A stretch of DNA of 64,000 nucleotides from Tetrahymena elliotti 4EA (taxonomy: Eukaryota; Ciliophora; Oligohymenophorea; Hymenostomatida; Tetrahymenidae), in NCBI GenBank assembly GCA_000231825.2, contig JH720332.1, positions 440,077-504,076 of the forward strand. The letters are read 5' to 3'. A model generated the notes under the pieces. It worked only from the letters and a program-made list of their open reading frames with translations, was not told the origin of the DNA and searched no databases. Of the stretch, positions 12,399 to 23,677 are shown piece by piece. How positions within the stretch are numbered: position 1 is the first letter of the stretch; each line of letters begins with the position of its first letter. The position numbers and the translations under genes were made by a program.

Positions 12399-12693
12399 GT
12401 TTATCAGAATATGAAGACTTAAATAGACTTGCTTAGGTAAAATTATCACAATTTGACTTATTAAGAAGAATTATTTTGCTAAAATCTCTAAAAAATCCTG
12501 ATAGTTTATATGTTGTAAAGCTTTCAGACCAATAGAAATTTAGTTAATTTATTCAAAAAGTCAATAATTTAAAATATAAATAAAATAAAGAGTTTTTTTA
12601 ATTATTGTTGTAAAGAGTCTTTTTTATATTTCAATTTATTAATAAGGGTAGTATATAATTAAAATTATCATTCACACCAAACTTCATTTTATG
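12399..12693 (+). pseudogene. Relic of a GRAM-like domain (P14 type) behind P2
   Basis: One frame, open to a TGA near 12691, encodes EYEDLNRLAQVKLSQ, then ILLKSLKNPDSLYVVKL and QKFSQFIQKVNN. This matches the GRAM-like part of P14 (RSLRNPDRLFIIKL) better than that of P2. No first domain or 5' exons were found nearby, so it is a stranded C-terminal piece of another family member. Confidence 0.6.
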
Positions 12694-13261
12694 ATTGCTG
12701 AATAATTATTACCATATATATTTTATTTATTATCACTTATTTTCATGTAATAAAAAGCAGAATTCAAAATAAAATAAAAAAAATTATCTTTAAATAAGAT
12801 AAAATTTCATTTAACAAACATTAACCTTAATTTCTAATTTGTATTCTGTTTAAATTTTAAGAAAATAATAAAAATAATGCTAATAAAAGACATAAAATAT
12901 TTTACAAGTCTCCCTCATGTACTCCAAATTTTTTAGAGTCGAAAAGAAATTTTAAAAATTGTTTATTAAAAGTTGCTAAGCTCTAATTTATCTTCATTTT
13001 TAATCCTAGATGTGGATTTGAGGTAATTTAATTCCTTCTTTTTTTAAAAAATTCAATTTCTGTATTTCAAATTCAGGTTAAGATAGTTTTTAAAAGATTA
13101 ATTAACCACATTTGAATAAAGATTTTTATTAAATAGCAATTGACTAATAATATTATTTTAGTTTAGTTTACTTGATATTTTTTTTGGATCAATATTAATT
13201 TAAATTTTGTATTAAAATTTAATTCATTTTCTCATTCTTAATATTTATTTTTATAATTTTA
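12694..13261. other. Spacer before repeat array 2
   Basis: AT-rich, no gene recognised. Confidence 0.35.
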
Positions 13262-14612
13262 AAAGTAGAAATAAAATTGGTGAAATGGGCACATAAGGAT
13301 TAGAATCTGGCTTAACACAATGTTTTAATCTCTAATCTTTGACTCTTAATCTCAGGTAAAAATATTTTTTCATTTTAGAATAAAAAAAGACTTTATTTTA
13401 ATGATAGAATGTATGATATTAATTATTTTATTATAATTAGTTTTTTCAGATTATTCATTTTTATCTTTTTATTATTCTTTCAATATTTTTTTATTTAAAA
13501 TTTTTTATATTTTTTTAAAGTTCAAATAATATTAATGGAATAAGCGTATAAGGATTAGGATCTGATTCATCAAAATGTTCTAATATCTAAACTTTGTCAC
13601 TTAATCTAGAGTAAAAATAGTTTTCAATACCAATTATGCTTTTATCACAAAAATAAATTTAATTATGAGTGAAGTGACTTACTTATTTATTTGGGTTTAT
13701 TTGATTTTTAGATCATTCATTCATTTATTTTTATTTGTTTTTTTAAATCTAATTAGCATTTTTAAGTATTCTCATTTACTTTATTCATTTTTATTTTTAT
13801 AATTTTTTCCAAGTTGGAATAATATAGGTGATAATGGCTCATAAGGATTAGGATTTAGCTTAGCACAATGTCCTTATCTTTAAAATCTGACTCTTTACCT
13901 CAAGTAAAATATTTTTTTCAATATTAATAAATACTTTCTTTAATTTACGAGTGGCTAGCTGAATAACTTATTTACTTGTATTTTACTTGAAATTTGCTCA
14001 TTCATTTTTATTTGTTGCTTTCAAATTTAATTCCAAAATTTAGATTTTTCTTACTCTTTAAATATTTCTTTAATTTTTATTTAAATTTTTATCATTTTTT
14101 AAAAGTGGAAATAATATAGTTAGGGGCTTAAGGATTAGCATCTAGCTTAGCAAAATTCTCTAATCTCTAAATTTTAACTCTTGATTTAAAGTAAATAAAA
14201 GTTTTTCAATTCATTGATAATTCATATTTTTTTATTTTCGAAAGTTCTAATAATATAGATGAAATGGGGGCATAGGGATTAGGATCTGGTTTATAAAAAT
14301 GCTCTAACCTCAAAACTTTATCACTTAACCTGGAGTAAAAGTATTTTTCAAAATATTTTCTCATTTTTTTGATAAAAAATGATTTGATTATTATGATTTT
14401 TAAAAAGTAAAAATAATATTTTTGAAAAGGGAATATAAGGATTAGGATCTAGCTTAGCAAAATGTTCTAATCTCTAAGCTTTAAATCTTTATCTAAGGTA
14501 AAAATAGTTTTTAAATAAATATTATGCATTTTTGAGATGAGAATTCATTTATTTCTATTAACTTAATATTTGCTTGTCTAATTGATTCATTTTTTTCAAA
14601 TTTAATTTGCAT

Positions 14613-14744
14613 ACCATAAATCCTCATTAATTAAGGCCACCTCTCTCCCCTTCTTGGTTTTTACCCTTAAAAAGTGGTCTTATTCGTAATTTTAATAAAA
14701 AGAGACCATAATATAAAATGGCTTAATTAATGAAGATTTACAGT
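14613..14744. mobile_element. 132-bp MITE-like element with ~26-bp imperfect inverted ends
   Basis: Left end ACCATAAATCCTCATTAATT and right end AATTAATGAAGATTTACAGT are imperfect inverted repeats, with a CT-rich and an AG-rich interior half that partly pair (GTGGTCTT, AGAGACC). It sits in a linker of array 2 that other units lack. Its first 15 bases recur at 28311-28325, suggesting a second family member. Non-coding; the target-site duplication is not resolved. Confidence 0.55.
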
Positions 14745-15823
14745 ATTTATGTTTTTCTCATTATCATTTGTTTGTTTATCTATAAGTTGGAATAATATTG
14801 GTGATATAGGTACACAAGGATTAGGATTAGAATTAGGAAAATGCTCTAATCTGTAAAATTTGAATTTTAACCTTGAGTAAAAATAGTTTTTAAATTGATA
14901 AAATTATTTTCTTGATATTTAACTTATTAATTTATTCATTTTTATTTGTTATTTTCTATTTTAATTTTCTTTAATTTGCTTTTTTTTCTTTTCTTTTTCT
15001 CACTTTTTTAATGTTTTTGATCATTTTTATAAAAGTAGAAATAATATTGGCGAAATGGGCATAATAGGATTTGGATCTGGTTTATCTAAATCCTCTAAGC
15101 TCTAAAATTTGACTCTGAGTCTCTTGTAAAAATAGTTTTTCTATTTGAATTTTGAATTTTTTTAATAAAGAAAGATTTTATTTTAATTAGTGGATGATTG
15201 GTTTATTTATTTTTGTTTATTTGATATTTGGATCAATCATTTATTTATTTTAATTAGTAGTTTTCAAGCTTAATTCAATTTTTTATCTTTTTCTCGTCCT
15301 TTTAATATTTTTGTAATTTTTTCTAAGTCAGAATAACATTAATGAAATGGGTGCTTAAGGATTAGGATCTGGCTTAGCAAAATGCTCTAATCTCTAAATT
15401 TTGAATTTTAACTTCTAGTAAAAATAGATTATTCACTGTTTCTTTATTCATTATTTTATATTTTAAAAGTGCAAACTAAATTGGAGATCTAGGGGCATAA
15501 AGATTGAGGTATTAATTAGCAAAATGTTCTAATCTCTAAAGCTTGACTATTTACCTTAGGTAAAAATATTTTTCAATGTATTTTTGAGTAAATAAAATCA
15601 TAAATTGATTGTGTGACATATAATTTATTTAGGTTTACTTGAAATTTGTTTGGCTCATTCTTTAATTTTTATTTTTTGTCATATTTTTATATTTCAATAT
15701 TTTTTTTTCTTTGCTTAACGAATATTTATGTTTTTATAATTTTTTAAAAGTTAGAATAATTTTGGTGACTCAATAGTATCTGGTTAATCGAAATGCTCTT
15801 CTCTATAAACTTCAACTCTTGAC

Positions 15824-15913
15824 AGAGAATGTAACACCCACCATTAATTGTTACCCCGAATTAACCTTATGGTTAATTCGGGGTAACAATTAATGGTGGG
15901 TGTTACATTCTCT
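15824..15913. mobile_element. Perfect 90-bp palindrome inserted in a repeat unit
   Basis: Two 43-bp arms (15824-15866 and 15871-15913) are exact inverted copies around the loop TTAT. The ends are AGAGAATG...CATTCTCT. The 6 bp CTTGAC stands directly on both sides, and deleting the palindrome plus one CTTGAC restores the normal repeat core (CTCTTGACCTCTAG). This is the signature of transposition with a 6-bp target-site duplication. It is non-coding and, having no arm mismatches, probably recent or kept paired by correction. Confidence 0.8.
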
Positions 15914-17060
15914 CTTGACCTCTAGTAAAAATAGTTTTCCAACATTTATTTGCATTCCTTAATAAATAAAGATATAAATTGAGCGAGTGTATGGAGTGAG
16001 TGATATACTGAATAATTATTTTGTTTTATCTAATATTTTTTTAGTTCATACATTTTTATTTGTTATTTTCTAAAACAATTAAATTATTTTTCTTTTCTTA
16101 TTCTTTTAATATTTAATATCTTTATAATTTTTTAGAAGTGATATCGAAAAAATAGGTGACAAGAATTAGCTTCTGATTTAGTAAAATGCTCTAGTCTCTA
16201 AAATTTGACTATTTATCTTATGTAAAAATAGTTTTTCTTTTAGAATTATCCATTTATATAAGTAGATATTTTAGTTAAGAAAATGCTAGCTGACAACTTA
16301 TTTTAGGTTTTCATAATATTTTTTTAGTTAACAGATAAATATTTATTTGTTGTTTTCAAAAAAATGTCACATTTTGATCTTTTCTCATTTTTTAATATTT
16401 CTTTATTATTTTTTAAAAGTTTAAATAAGATTGGTGATATGGGTTTATAGGGGTTAGGATTTAGTTTAGTAAAATACTCTAATCTCTAAACTTTAGCCCT
16501 CTACCTGAAGTAAAAAATATTTTTCAAAATTAGTTATGCATTTTAGAATAAAAAAATTTTATTTCATGCAACAATTATGACTGAGTACTTTGTTTATCTT
16601 TCTCTCTTTCAATATTTTTTTATTAAATATTTTATATTTTTATAATTTCCTAAAAGAGGCAATAATATTTATGAAATGGGTGCAAAGTAATAGGATCTGT
16701 CTTAGGATACTGCTCTAATCTTTAAACTTTGACTGTTTACCTTACTTAAAAATAGTGTTTCAATATTGCTTATTCATTTTTTAATAATAAAGACTTTAGT
16801 TTAAGAGTAACTGGCTGAGTAAATAAATAGGGCCTACTAAAACTTTAAATCATTTATTTATATGATGCTTTCAAATTTTATTTACATTTTTATCTTTTTC
16901 TTATTCATTCAACATTTTTATATTTATTAAATGTAATAAATATTATTAAAATTTTTTAAAAGTAAAAATAAAATTGGAGAAATAGGTGCTTAAGGATTAG
17001 GATTAGGCATATCAAAATATTCTAATCTCTAAATTTTGACTCTTAACCTTGAGTAAAAAT

Positions 17061-17429
17061 AATTTTTTGATATTAATTATTTCATTTTTGAATAAATAAT
17101 CAATTTAATTTATGAAAGACTGCAAGATTAATTTATTTGATTTAAATATGTAAAAGAATAAGCATGTTTGAGTATTATAATTACATTTAATATTTTACTA
17201 AAAATCATATCTTTTTTAAGATATTTAGTAGACTGATTGATTGATTTTTATGTATCTTCAAATTTAATTCACATTAAAAACTTTTTCTTTTTTTTTTCAA
17301 TATTTTTTTACAGTATTTTATATTCATATCATTTTTTTAAAAGAGGCAATAATATTTATTCATACATACATGTAATCGCGCGTTGATATGCACTTAGAAT
17401 ACATCTTAATTTTATATTTATTATACGTT
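17061..17429. other. End of array 2 and a short CpG-containing patch
   Basis: Contains the last partial repeat (about 17338-17355) and an unusual AATCGCGCGTTGATATGCAC near 17370-17390. No gene. Confidence 0.4.
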
Positions 17430-17840
17430 TTGGGATTTCATAAATAAAAATTGATTATAATAAAATAAATTTTAAGAGAACCTCCTTTCCCCTTTATATT
17501 CACCTTCCTTCCTTATTTATTTATTTTGATAAATTAGAAAATTAAAATTGCTTTCTATTTATTTAAAATTTTAGGTTTTTGCTTTGCTTTATAATTGTGA
17601 AAGCTTTGGAATTATAATAAATAGTAAAGATAATTAAAAGCTATAAATAGCATAATAATTTTGATTTGATTAAATAAAAATTATTTAATTCTGATAAATA
17701 TTATCAGATTTACTCTTTTTTATTAGATCATAAAATATACTGAATCATATTTGCAACTTAATTAATTCTATTCCACTTTGTAAATTTTAACTTTTATTTT
17801 GTTTATTTTTTAATATCAAGAGAGTACTACTAATATTATA
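17430..17840 (+). repeat. Cassette flank, right copy (partner 7870-8270)
   Basis: Direct-oriented partner of the block at 7870-8270, sharing the same landmarks in order. Non-coding. It marks the left part of the P3 cassette. Confidence 0.7.
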
Positions 17841-18387
17841 AAAATATATAATAGTTTATAAGAATCAGCATAATATTTAAATATTTTATTCTAATTTTTA
17901 AACATTCTTACATATTGGATTAAGAATAAATTATTTTTAAATGCTTTTGATAGCATAAGTGCCAATAAGGAAAATATATTGAAAAAATGAAAGAAAAAAC
18001 AATCACAATTTAATAAATTATTCTTTATTGAAAAAAGTTTAATCTAATAGGCTACTCTGAATTTGGAGATTTTATTTTAACTAAAACAATAAAATATTTT
18101 TCATGAAAATAATTCAAACAAATATTTTTTTATCTTTTATTAGTAAAAATCATCTTAAAATAAAAATTAGTCTTTAATCATAATCTAAAAGGAAATTTAA
18201 AAGCAAAAGAGTAGAGCATATCTTATCTTGAAATAAATAAATAAAGTATGCTTTAATCTCTATATGTATTAGTGACTTTCTTGTTTTTTCTAATAATAAA
18301 AGTTTGGTTAAAAAATCAGATTAGGAAAGAATGAAAGAGCATTAAGCTTTTTAACAAGCAAATTAATCAAAAAAAGATATAGTTAAT
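17841..18387 (+). other. Upstream region of P3
   Basis: Diverged copy of 9090-9710 without the 108-bp hairpin element. No gene. Confidence 0.5.
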
Positions 18388-18420
18388 AATTATTAGATTT
18401 TATTAGTTTTGTCATTACAA
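18388..18420 (+). promoter_or_regulatory. Conserved upstream box of P3
   Basis: TAATTATTAGATTTTATTAG followed by TTTTGT, about 420 bp before the ATG, matches the box before the other family members. Function unknown. Confidence 0.4.
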
Positions 18421-18810
18421 TATTAAACAAAAAAAAAATGGAAAATTCTCATAATATCAAGATAATTGTATTCATTACCAAGTTAATTTAATATTATAAG
18501 ATTTCTAACCATTTATTCAAGTATTTTTAGTTTGAAGTAATGGTTTTTTTAATTCCTAAAAAAGCTTAAATATTACCTTTTTGGTAATTATTAGAAATAA
18601 ATGTTTATGTTAGTTTTTTACTGAACTAATTTATCAAGAAATTAATAAATTTCTAATATTGCTAAATACGTAAGATTGGCGATTGTTGTATTTATTACTA
18701 GTTAAGTTTTAATTTACTGCTAATTATCTTAACTATTTAATTAGGCCTAGTAAATCTATTATCAATATTATTTATTAATTATCTAAATTTAAGTTAAAAA
18801 ATATTAAAAA

Positions 18811-20732
18811 ATGAGTAGCGAGAATATAACTTTAAAAACTACTATTTAAAATAATTCTCCACATCTTAATGGTGCTAAGATTACACTATAACAAAAAAAG
18901 TACTACACAAGAAGCTCATCGTAAAAAAACACAATGCTTTGCATATATTTCATGATTTGTTATTTATAAAAATAAGTGTTTAAACTGAAATGATTGGAAG
19001 TGTTCAACCTCAAATTCAGAAATTTGATTCTATTAAAAAATAAGAAACCTGTCCTAAGAATTAAAACTATCATGAGAATGATGATTTAATGACTAATGCT
19101 ATTATTGATAGTAGTTAAGATGCTTTTAATTCAATTAATAGCTTTGCGTACAAAAGTTTTGCTCCTGAATAATCTTAAGTAGAAGATGCTATTATCTAAT
19201 AAGAATTTCCTTCAAAAAGCTTTACTTAATCATCTGGAAGTAATAACTATTTGAAGCATATTTTATGAATCTTAGTAATATATTATTTAGTTTAAAAGAA
19301 TTCAAATAATAAAGATAAAGGTCTATTGCTCCATATACATATTAAATAATCAAGTAAATAATATTAACTTTATTCTTTATTTAGAAAACTTTTATATAAA
19401 GGAAGTAGTTGCTATAAGGATGAAGATTAAAACAGTTAAGTTAGTTCACCAAATGCAAATTCTCTTCAAAGCGAGATTAGTTCAATACAAAGCTCTCCTA
19501 GTAAAAGAGTAACTTTTTCAGATTTTATGTCAGAAAGTAACTTATTAAAATGATTTTTGTTGTTTTGGAGACTTTTAATATTCAAAAATATTTAATCCTT
19601 GTTTTCTTTAAAAAGGTCCATTTTACAGCAATAACAGCTAAAATAAAAAAAATAAGTCATTCTTTTTTGGGTCTTAATAAGAGTCAATTATTAAAGCAGG
19701 TAATCTTGCTTTTTAGTCTTTTTTTATTTAAATTAATCAAAATAATTATTTTAGATTATAAGCATTAACTTTCTCATTAGTAAACTAAAATTCATTTTTA
19801 GTCAATATTAAAAAGATCTTCAACAAGTGATTATAGATAAGGTAAAAATATTTAGATAAGTCATTAAAACTTATTTTACAAATTTATTAGAGTAAAAGTA
19901 GTCTTAAAATGATTTTCAAACAAACGAATTTAACATGGATTTCTGTTGTGTGAAAAATGATGATTTTGTTCAATCATTAATTGAAAATGAAACAAAGACT
20001 TCCAATTTATAAGATGAATATTTTTTCAGTGAGAAGGTAACTAGAATATCAAATTCTGGAGAGGAAAAAGAAAGAATAATTTTAATTACACATAATTCCT
20101 TTTATGTTTTATAAGATATTTAAAATTACAAGCATATAAAAAAATTTGATATATAAGAAATCAATAAAATAATAATTACTTCTACATAAAAAAATGAATG
20201 CTCTCTTGTAGTGAGAAAAACATATAAACTAAATTTGTAGATAAAACATTTTTATGAGTTTATTTAATTCATTCAAAGAGTCTTTAAACATTTTTTAAAG
20301 GCTTGCATCCCAATTATCTAAAACTAGAATAAAGCAAAAAAAGAATCACCAAAAATGGATACACATTATCAGAATTAAACTAAACTAGAACAATTTTTAA
20401 ACACAATAAGAAAAGAATATCATGTTTAAATAGTGAAAATCATGAATAACGGTTAAAAAGATTAAACTAAAATATAAGGATTAGTTTATTTCTTTTCAAG
20501 CTGTATTTGCATATATGGGATAAAGAGCGAATAATTAAATAAATTTACCTAAGTAGAGTTAATAAATAAAAACTAATCAGAACAAAGCTTTATCTTTCAA
20601 TGTCAAAAAAATTCAGAAATTATTTATGAAATCAAACTCTTAGATAATGAAGATTTCGAATTATTTTCTAATTAAATAAATAAGTTTTATAGTTAAAAAA
20701 TACAAAATAAATAGTAAATTTTAATAAAATGA
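18811..20732 (+). CDS. P3: RVxF/SILK protein with TH1-like and GRAM-like domains, intact, 527 aa
   Basis: Sister of P2 with identical exon layout shifted by 8688 bp: 18811-18920, 18977-19239, 19291-19353, 19402-19536, 19616-19699, 19755-19841, 19891-20732. The 5' part, introns included, shows no difference from P2 up to 19992. After that the two differ by scattered substitutions, without indels in the last exon, and both stay open. KRVTF and SILK are identical to P2. Changes in the last exon are mostly conservative in the TH1-like module (for example KKFDIQEINKIII against KRFEIKEINKIII) and more numerous in the linker before the GRAM-like module. Inferred role as for P2; both copies are apparently under constraint. 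Confidence 0.88.
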
Positions 20733-21329
20733 AATTAATTTGTTTTTATATTCATATCTATTTTCATAATTTTATGAACTAAAAAGCTTAATAATAATTA
20801 AAATAATTTTTATTTTTTCTTTCTCAACAGAAATTATAATAAGTCCATCAATAATTAAGCAAAATAGACATAAATTAAATATAATTATAAATCTACTCTA
20901 CTCAATAAAAAAGTGATCGAAAAGTGATAAATTAGAAATAATTTCACTTTGAAAAACAAAAAAACCTAATGTAATTATTTTAATATATTTTTCAACAATT
21001 AAATTTAAAACATACCGTAATATCTGAGATAATTATCATGTATTTTTTCTAAAGTTAATAAAATACAAACTATTAATTTTAAATATTTAAGAATGAGAAG
21101 CTTCTAAAATAATAGTAAAATAATAAATAATTGAGATATATTTTTAAATCTACATTTCTTATTGAAAAAATTCAGAAAAAAACTAATTATCTTAAGAATT
21201 AAAAAAAGAGTAAAAATAATAAGAATTGTAGTAATGTTTGTTAGAAAGAAAAAAGTTGATTGCTAGAACAATCTTCCAATTAATCAAATCAATTTTTTTA
21301 CATTCTAATTTAATTAAGAAAAATAATTA
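20733..21329. other. 3' flank of P3
   Basis: AT-rich; part (20930-21060) resembles the 3' flank of P2. No gene. Confidence 0.4.
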
Positions 21330-21900
21330 AATAAAAAAAAACTTACTTTGATGAGTGTAATAAAGATAAAAATAGCCAAATAAATTCTCCCAACTAAAAA
21401 TTAAAAAAAAAGGCTAGTAGCCTAAAGAGTTCTCACATCAAGTGAGTTAGTTTTTTAGAAATTATCTAAAATTAAATTTCTTCTAATTTTATGTTAGTTT
21501 ATCAATCTATTTATTTTAACCAATAAAATCATCTTTATTTAACCATTTTTGTTAAAATAAAAAAATTATGTTCATCGATTGTTTTAGATAGGTAAAGTAC
21601 CAATAAATAACTAAACTTAATCAGAATTTTTTAAATAAATTTCAATGGCGATCTTAGATCCAAAATTTATGTTAGTTCAAAGAAGAAGCTAAAATGTCAA
21701 TAAATGCTAAAAACATCCAAAATACAAGAATACAAAGGTAAATTTTAAAAAAATAAGTAAAATAATAATTAGTTCTTAAAGAAATAGTATGAAGATTTGA
21801 GAATAATATCTGAAAAGTCTCTTCACAGTTTTTAAAGAGAACCTAAAGATCGCAAAAGAAAAAACCTGCATTAATTTAAAATGTTATTTTTTAAAGGTAA
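21330..21900 (+). pseudogene. R1: relic of a P-family gene
   Basis: Short stretches are recognisable: a copy of the exon-4 coding segment near 21400-21460 (the SLKSS...VSF equivalent of the RVxF region, damaged) and of the core of the TH1-like domain near 21740-21830 (the ISKIIISS equivalent). Frames are broken and the middle is missing. The same relic structure recurs behind P6, P7 and P9. Confidence 0.65.
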
Positions 21901-22349
21901 TATAAATATTTAAATTCTCAATTTTACTTTTTTAATAATATTTTCTTTAAAAAAAAACTCATTAAATCTGATCCAAATTTTATATATTGCAATCTATTTT
22001 ATCAGTAAATTAACTCAATTAAAAATGAAAATTAGAGTAAAATTATAATTTATTTTATTTTATAATTTAGTTAGATAAAAATAGAATAAGATAGAATGTT
22101 TATTTTCTTATTATTATTTTATATTATAAAAATTGATTTTAAACACTGTTCAAGAATTACAAATTTAAAAAATATATTTCATGTTAACGGGAAATAAAAA
22201 ATAATTAAAAACAAATAATTAATCAGGATAGGTTTAGAACTTAGCATACAAAAAAAAAATTTTTAATCAAAAATTAAATTGTTTGATAATTCTAAAGATG
22301 ACGTCGCATTTCAATATAAAATCTCTATTAAAAGTAAATAATGTAAAAT
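21901..22349. other. Intergenic
   Basis: No gene or clear repeat recognised. Confidence 0.35.
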
Positions 22350-23677
22350 AGTAAAGATGAATAAAATCTATTAGTATTATTGGATAATTTGATGTTTAAA
22401 TCGAATTTTATTACTGAAATAAAATAAAATATTATCAGCCCATCTTAAAATAATTAATCCTAATCAATAATAATCATTCAGCAATTAAAAAATTATAAAA
22501 TAACATTTAGAAATAGCAACATTAATTTTTAGGGCTGAAGAATAATTAAAAATAATCATTTAATTTATGTAATTGCTATTAATTTAATAAAAAAACTCTA
22601 AATGGGAGTAATTTAAATAAGCAAATTAATAAAGCAAGCTTTGAAATTAATTGCAGCTTAAGCAAGGATAATTTACTTAACCAAATTTAGATTCCTTTAT
22701 TTTTGTAAAAAATCTAAATAATCTGAATAAATTTCTTTTTTTTATTTGGAATGAAAGCAATTGAGAACTCTATTAAAAAAACTCAATAATTTTCTCCACT
22801 ATTTCAAAGAAATACATTTTATTTTAATATCTAATACTCTAAATAAGCATTTTAAAAATATAATATATTATTTTAAATGAAATAAACACTTCATAAACTA
22901 GATTTTTATTCCCTATTTTTTAAAAATGTTGTTTTACTAAAAGCAACAATTTAGTTCAAAATACCTCTTAAATAAAATACCAAAAATGAAAGATTAAAAG
23001 AAAACTAATTTATCTTTGATAGAAATTTAATACGAATTTGTTTTCTATTATTGTTGGAATATTTCAAAAAATTTTAAAGACTACTTTTAAGCTTAGATTT
23101 CAAACTGTGTGCCTAAGAATTGTATTTTATGTTCTAATCTGTATAATTGTAGATTTAAATACAGTAACAGCAGAACCTGTTATTTTACTAGTTAACTGTT
23201 TATTTCTTTGGAAACTTTAAACAGTTAACATGGATTTCAGTTTTCCTTCAGGTTATGTTTAAATTATACCAAATAAAATCTTTAAAAAGAATTGCTATAA
23301 AATATTTTTTGTAATATTTAACTATTATAGTTAATTTAACTAATCATCCAATTCAATTATTAATAATTTTTAAAAATTATATTTTGATTTTATAAGTAAC
23401 ATTAAAGTAATTATCTAAAAAATTGCATGAATGAAAGACGATTACATTATTATCAAAATTCATCAAAAATTAACAGTTAATTTCTAATAATATTACTGTA
23501 AATCTGTTTTGTGGTTCTCTGGTAGTTATTACTGCTTTTTTGGTTTAAAGTTTAAATTGAAGATTAATTTAGATAAGTTATCAACTATCCTATCCTTCAG
23601 CCATAAAATTAAATACACCTTTTTAACTGATTAACAATATTATTAATTGTAAAAAATAAAAAATACAAATACAAAAA
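22350..23677 (+). promoter_or_regulatory. Long conserved upstream block of P4 (partner 62590-63848)
   Basis: About 1.3 kb of non-coding sequence is collinear with the region before P15. Most conserved are 22380-22560, 23155-23230 (nested palindromes, GTTAACTGTTTA...TAAACAGTTAAC at 23191-23229) and the last ~170 bp before the ATG. Standard-code frames in it start at non-ATG codons and differ by indels, so I read it as regulatory or simply duplicated flank, not as a gene. Confidence 0.55.

Larger units (their letters stand above)
13262..17060 (+). repeat. Repeat array 2: about 15 diverged units
   Basis: Fifteen or so units of the same repeat as array 1, in the opposite orientation. The core reads GGTGAAATGGGTGCATAAG, GGATTAGGATCTGGCTTAGC, AAAATGCTCTAATCTCTAAA and TTTGACTCTTAACC, followed by GTAAAAATAG. 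Core starts lie near 13270, 13530, 13820, 14110, 14245, 14415, 14795, 15040, 15335, 15480, 15755, 16140, 16425, 16660 and 16960, with a stub at 17340. The ~170-bp linkers are also weakly conserved (TTTATTTG before a TTCATT stretch). One unit is interrupted by a palindrome (15824-15913) and one linker by an inverted-repeat element (14613-14744). No shared frame; probably non-coding. Confidence 0.92.

Noticed and set aside
5160..17060. CRISPR-like array
   Set aside because: Units are long (240-300 bp), diverged in both core and linker, and the genome is eukaryotic.
23038..23220. Frame sharing VILLVNCLFL with a frame at 63281-63499
   Set aside because: Starts are not ATG, the two differ by indels, and the likeness follows from the conserved non-coding block.
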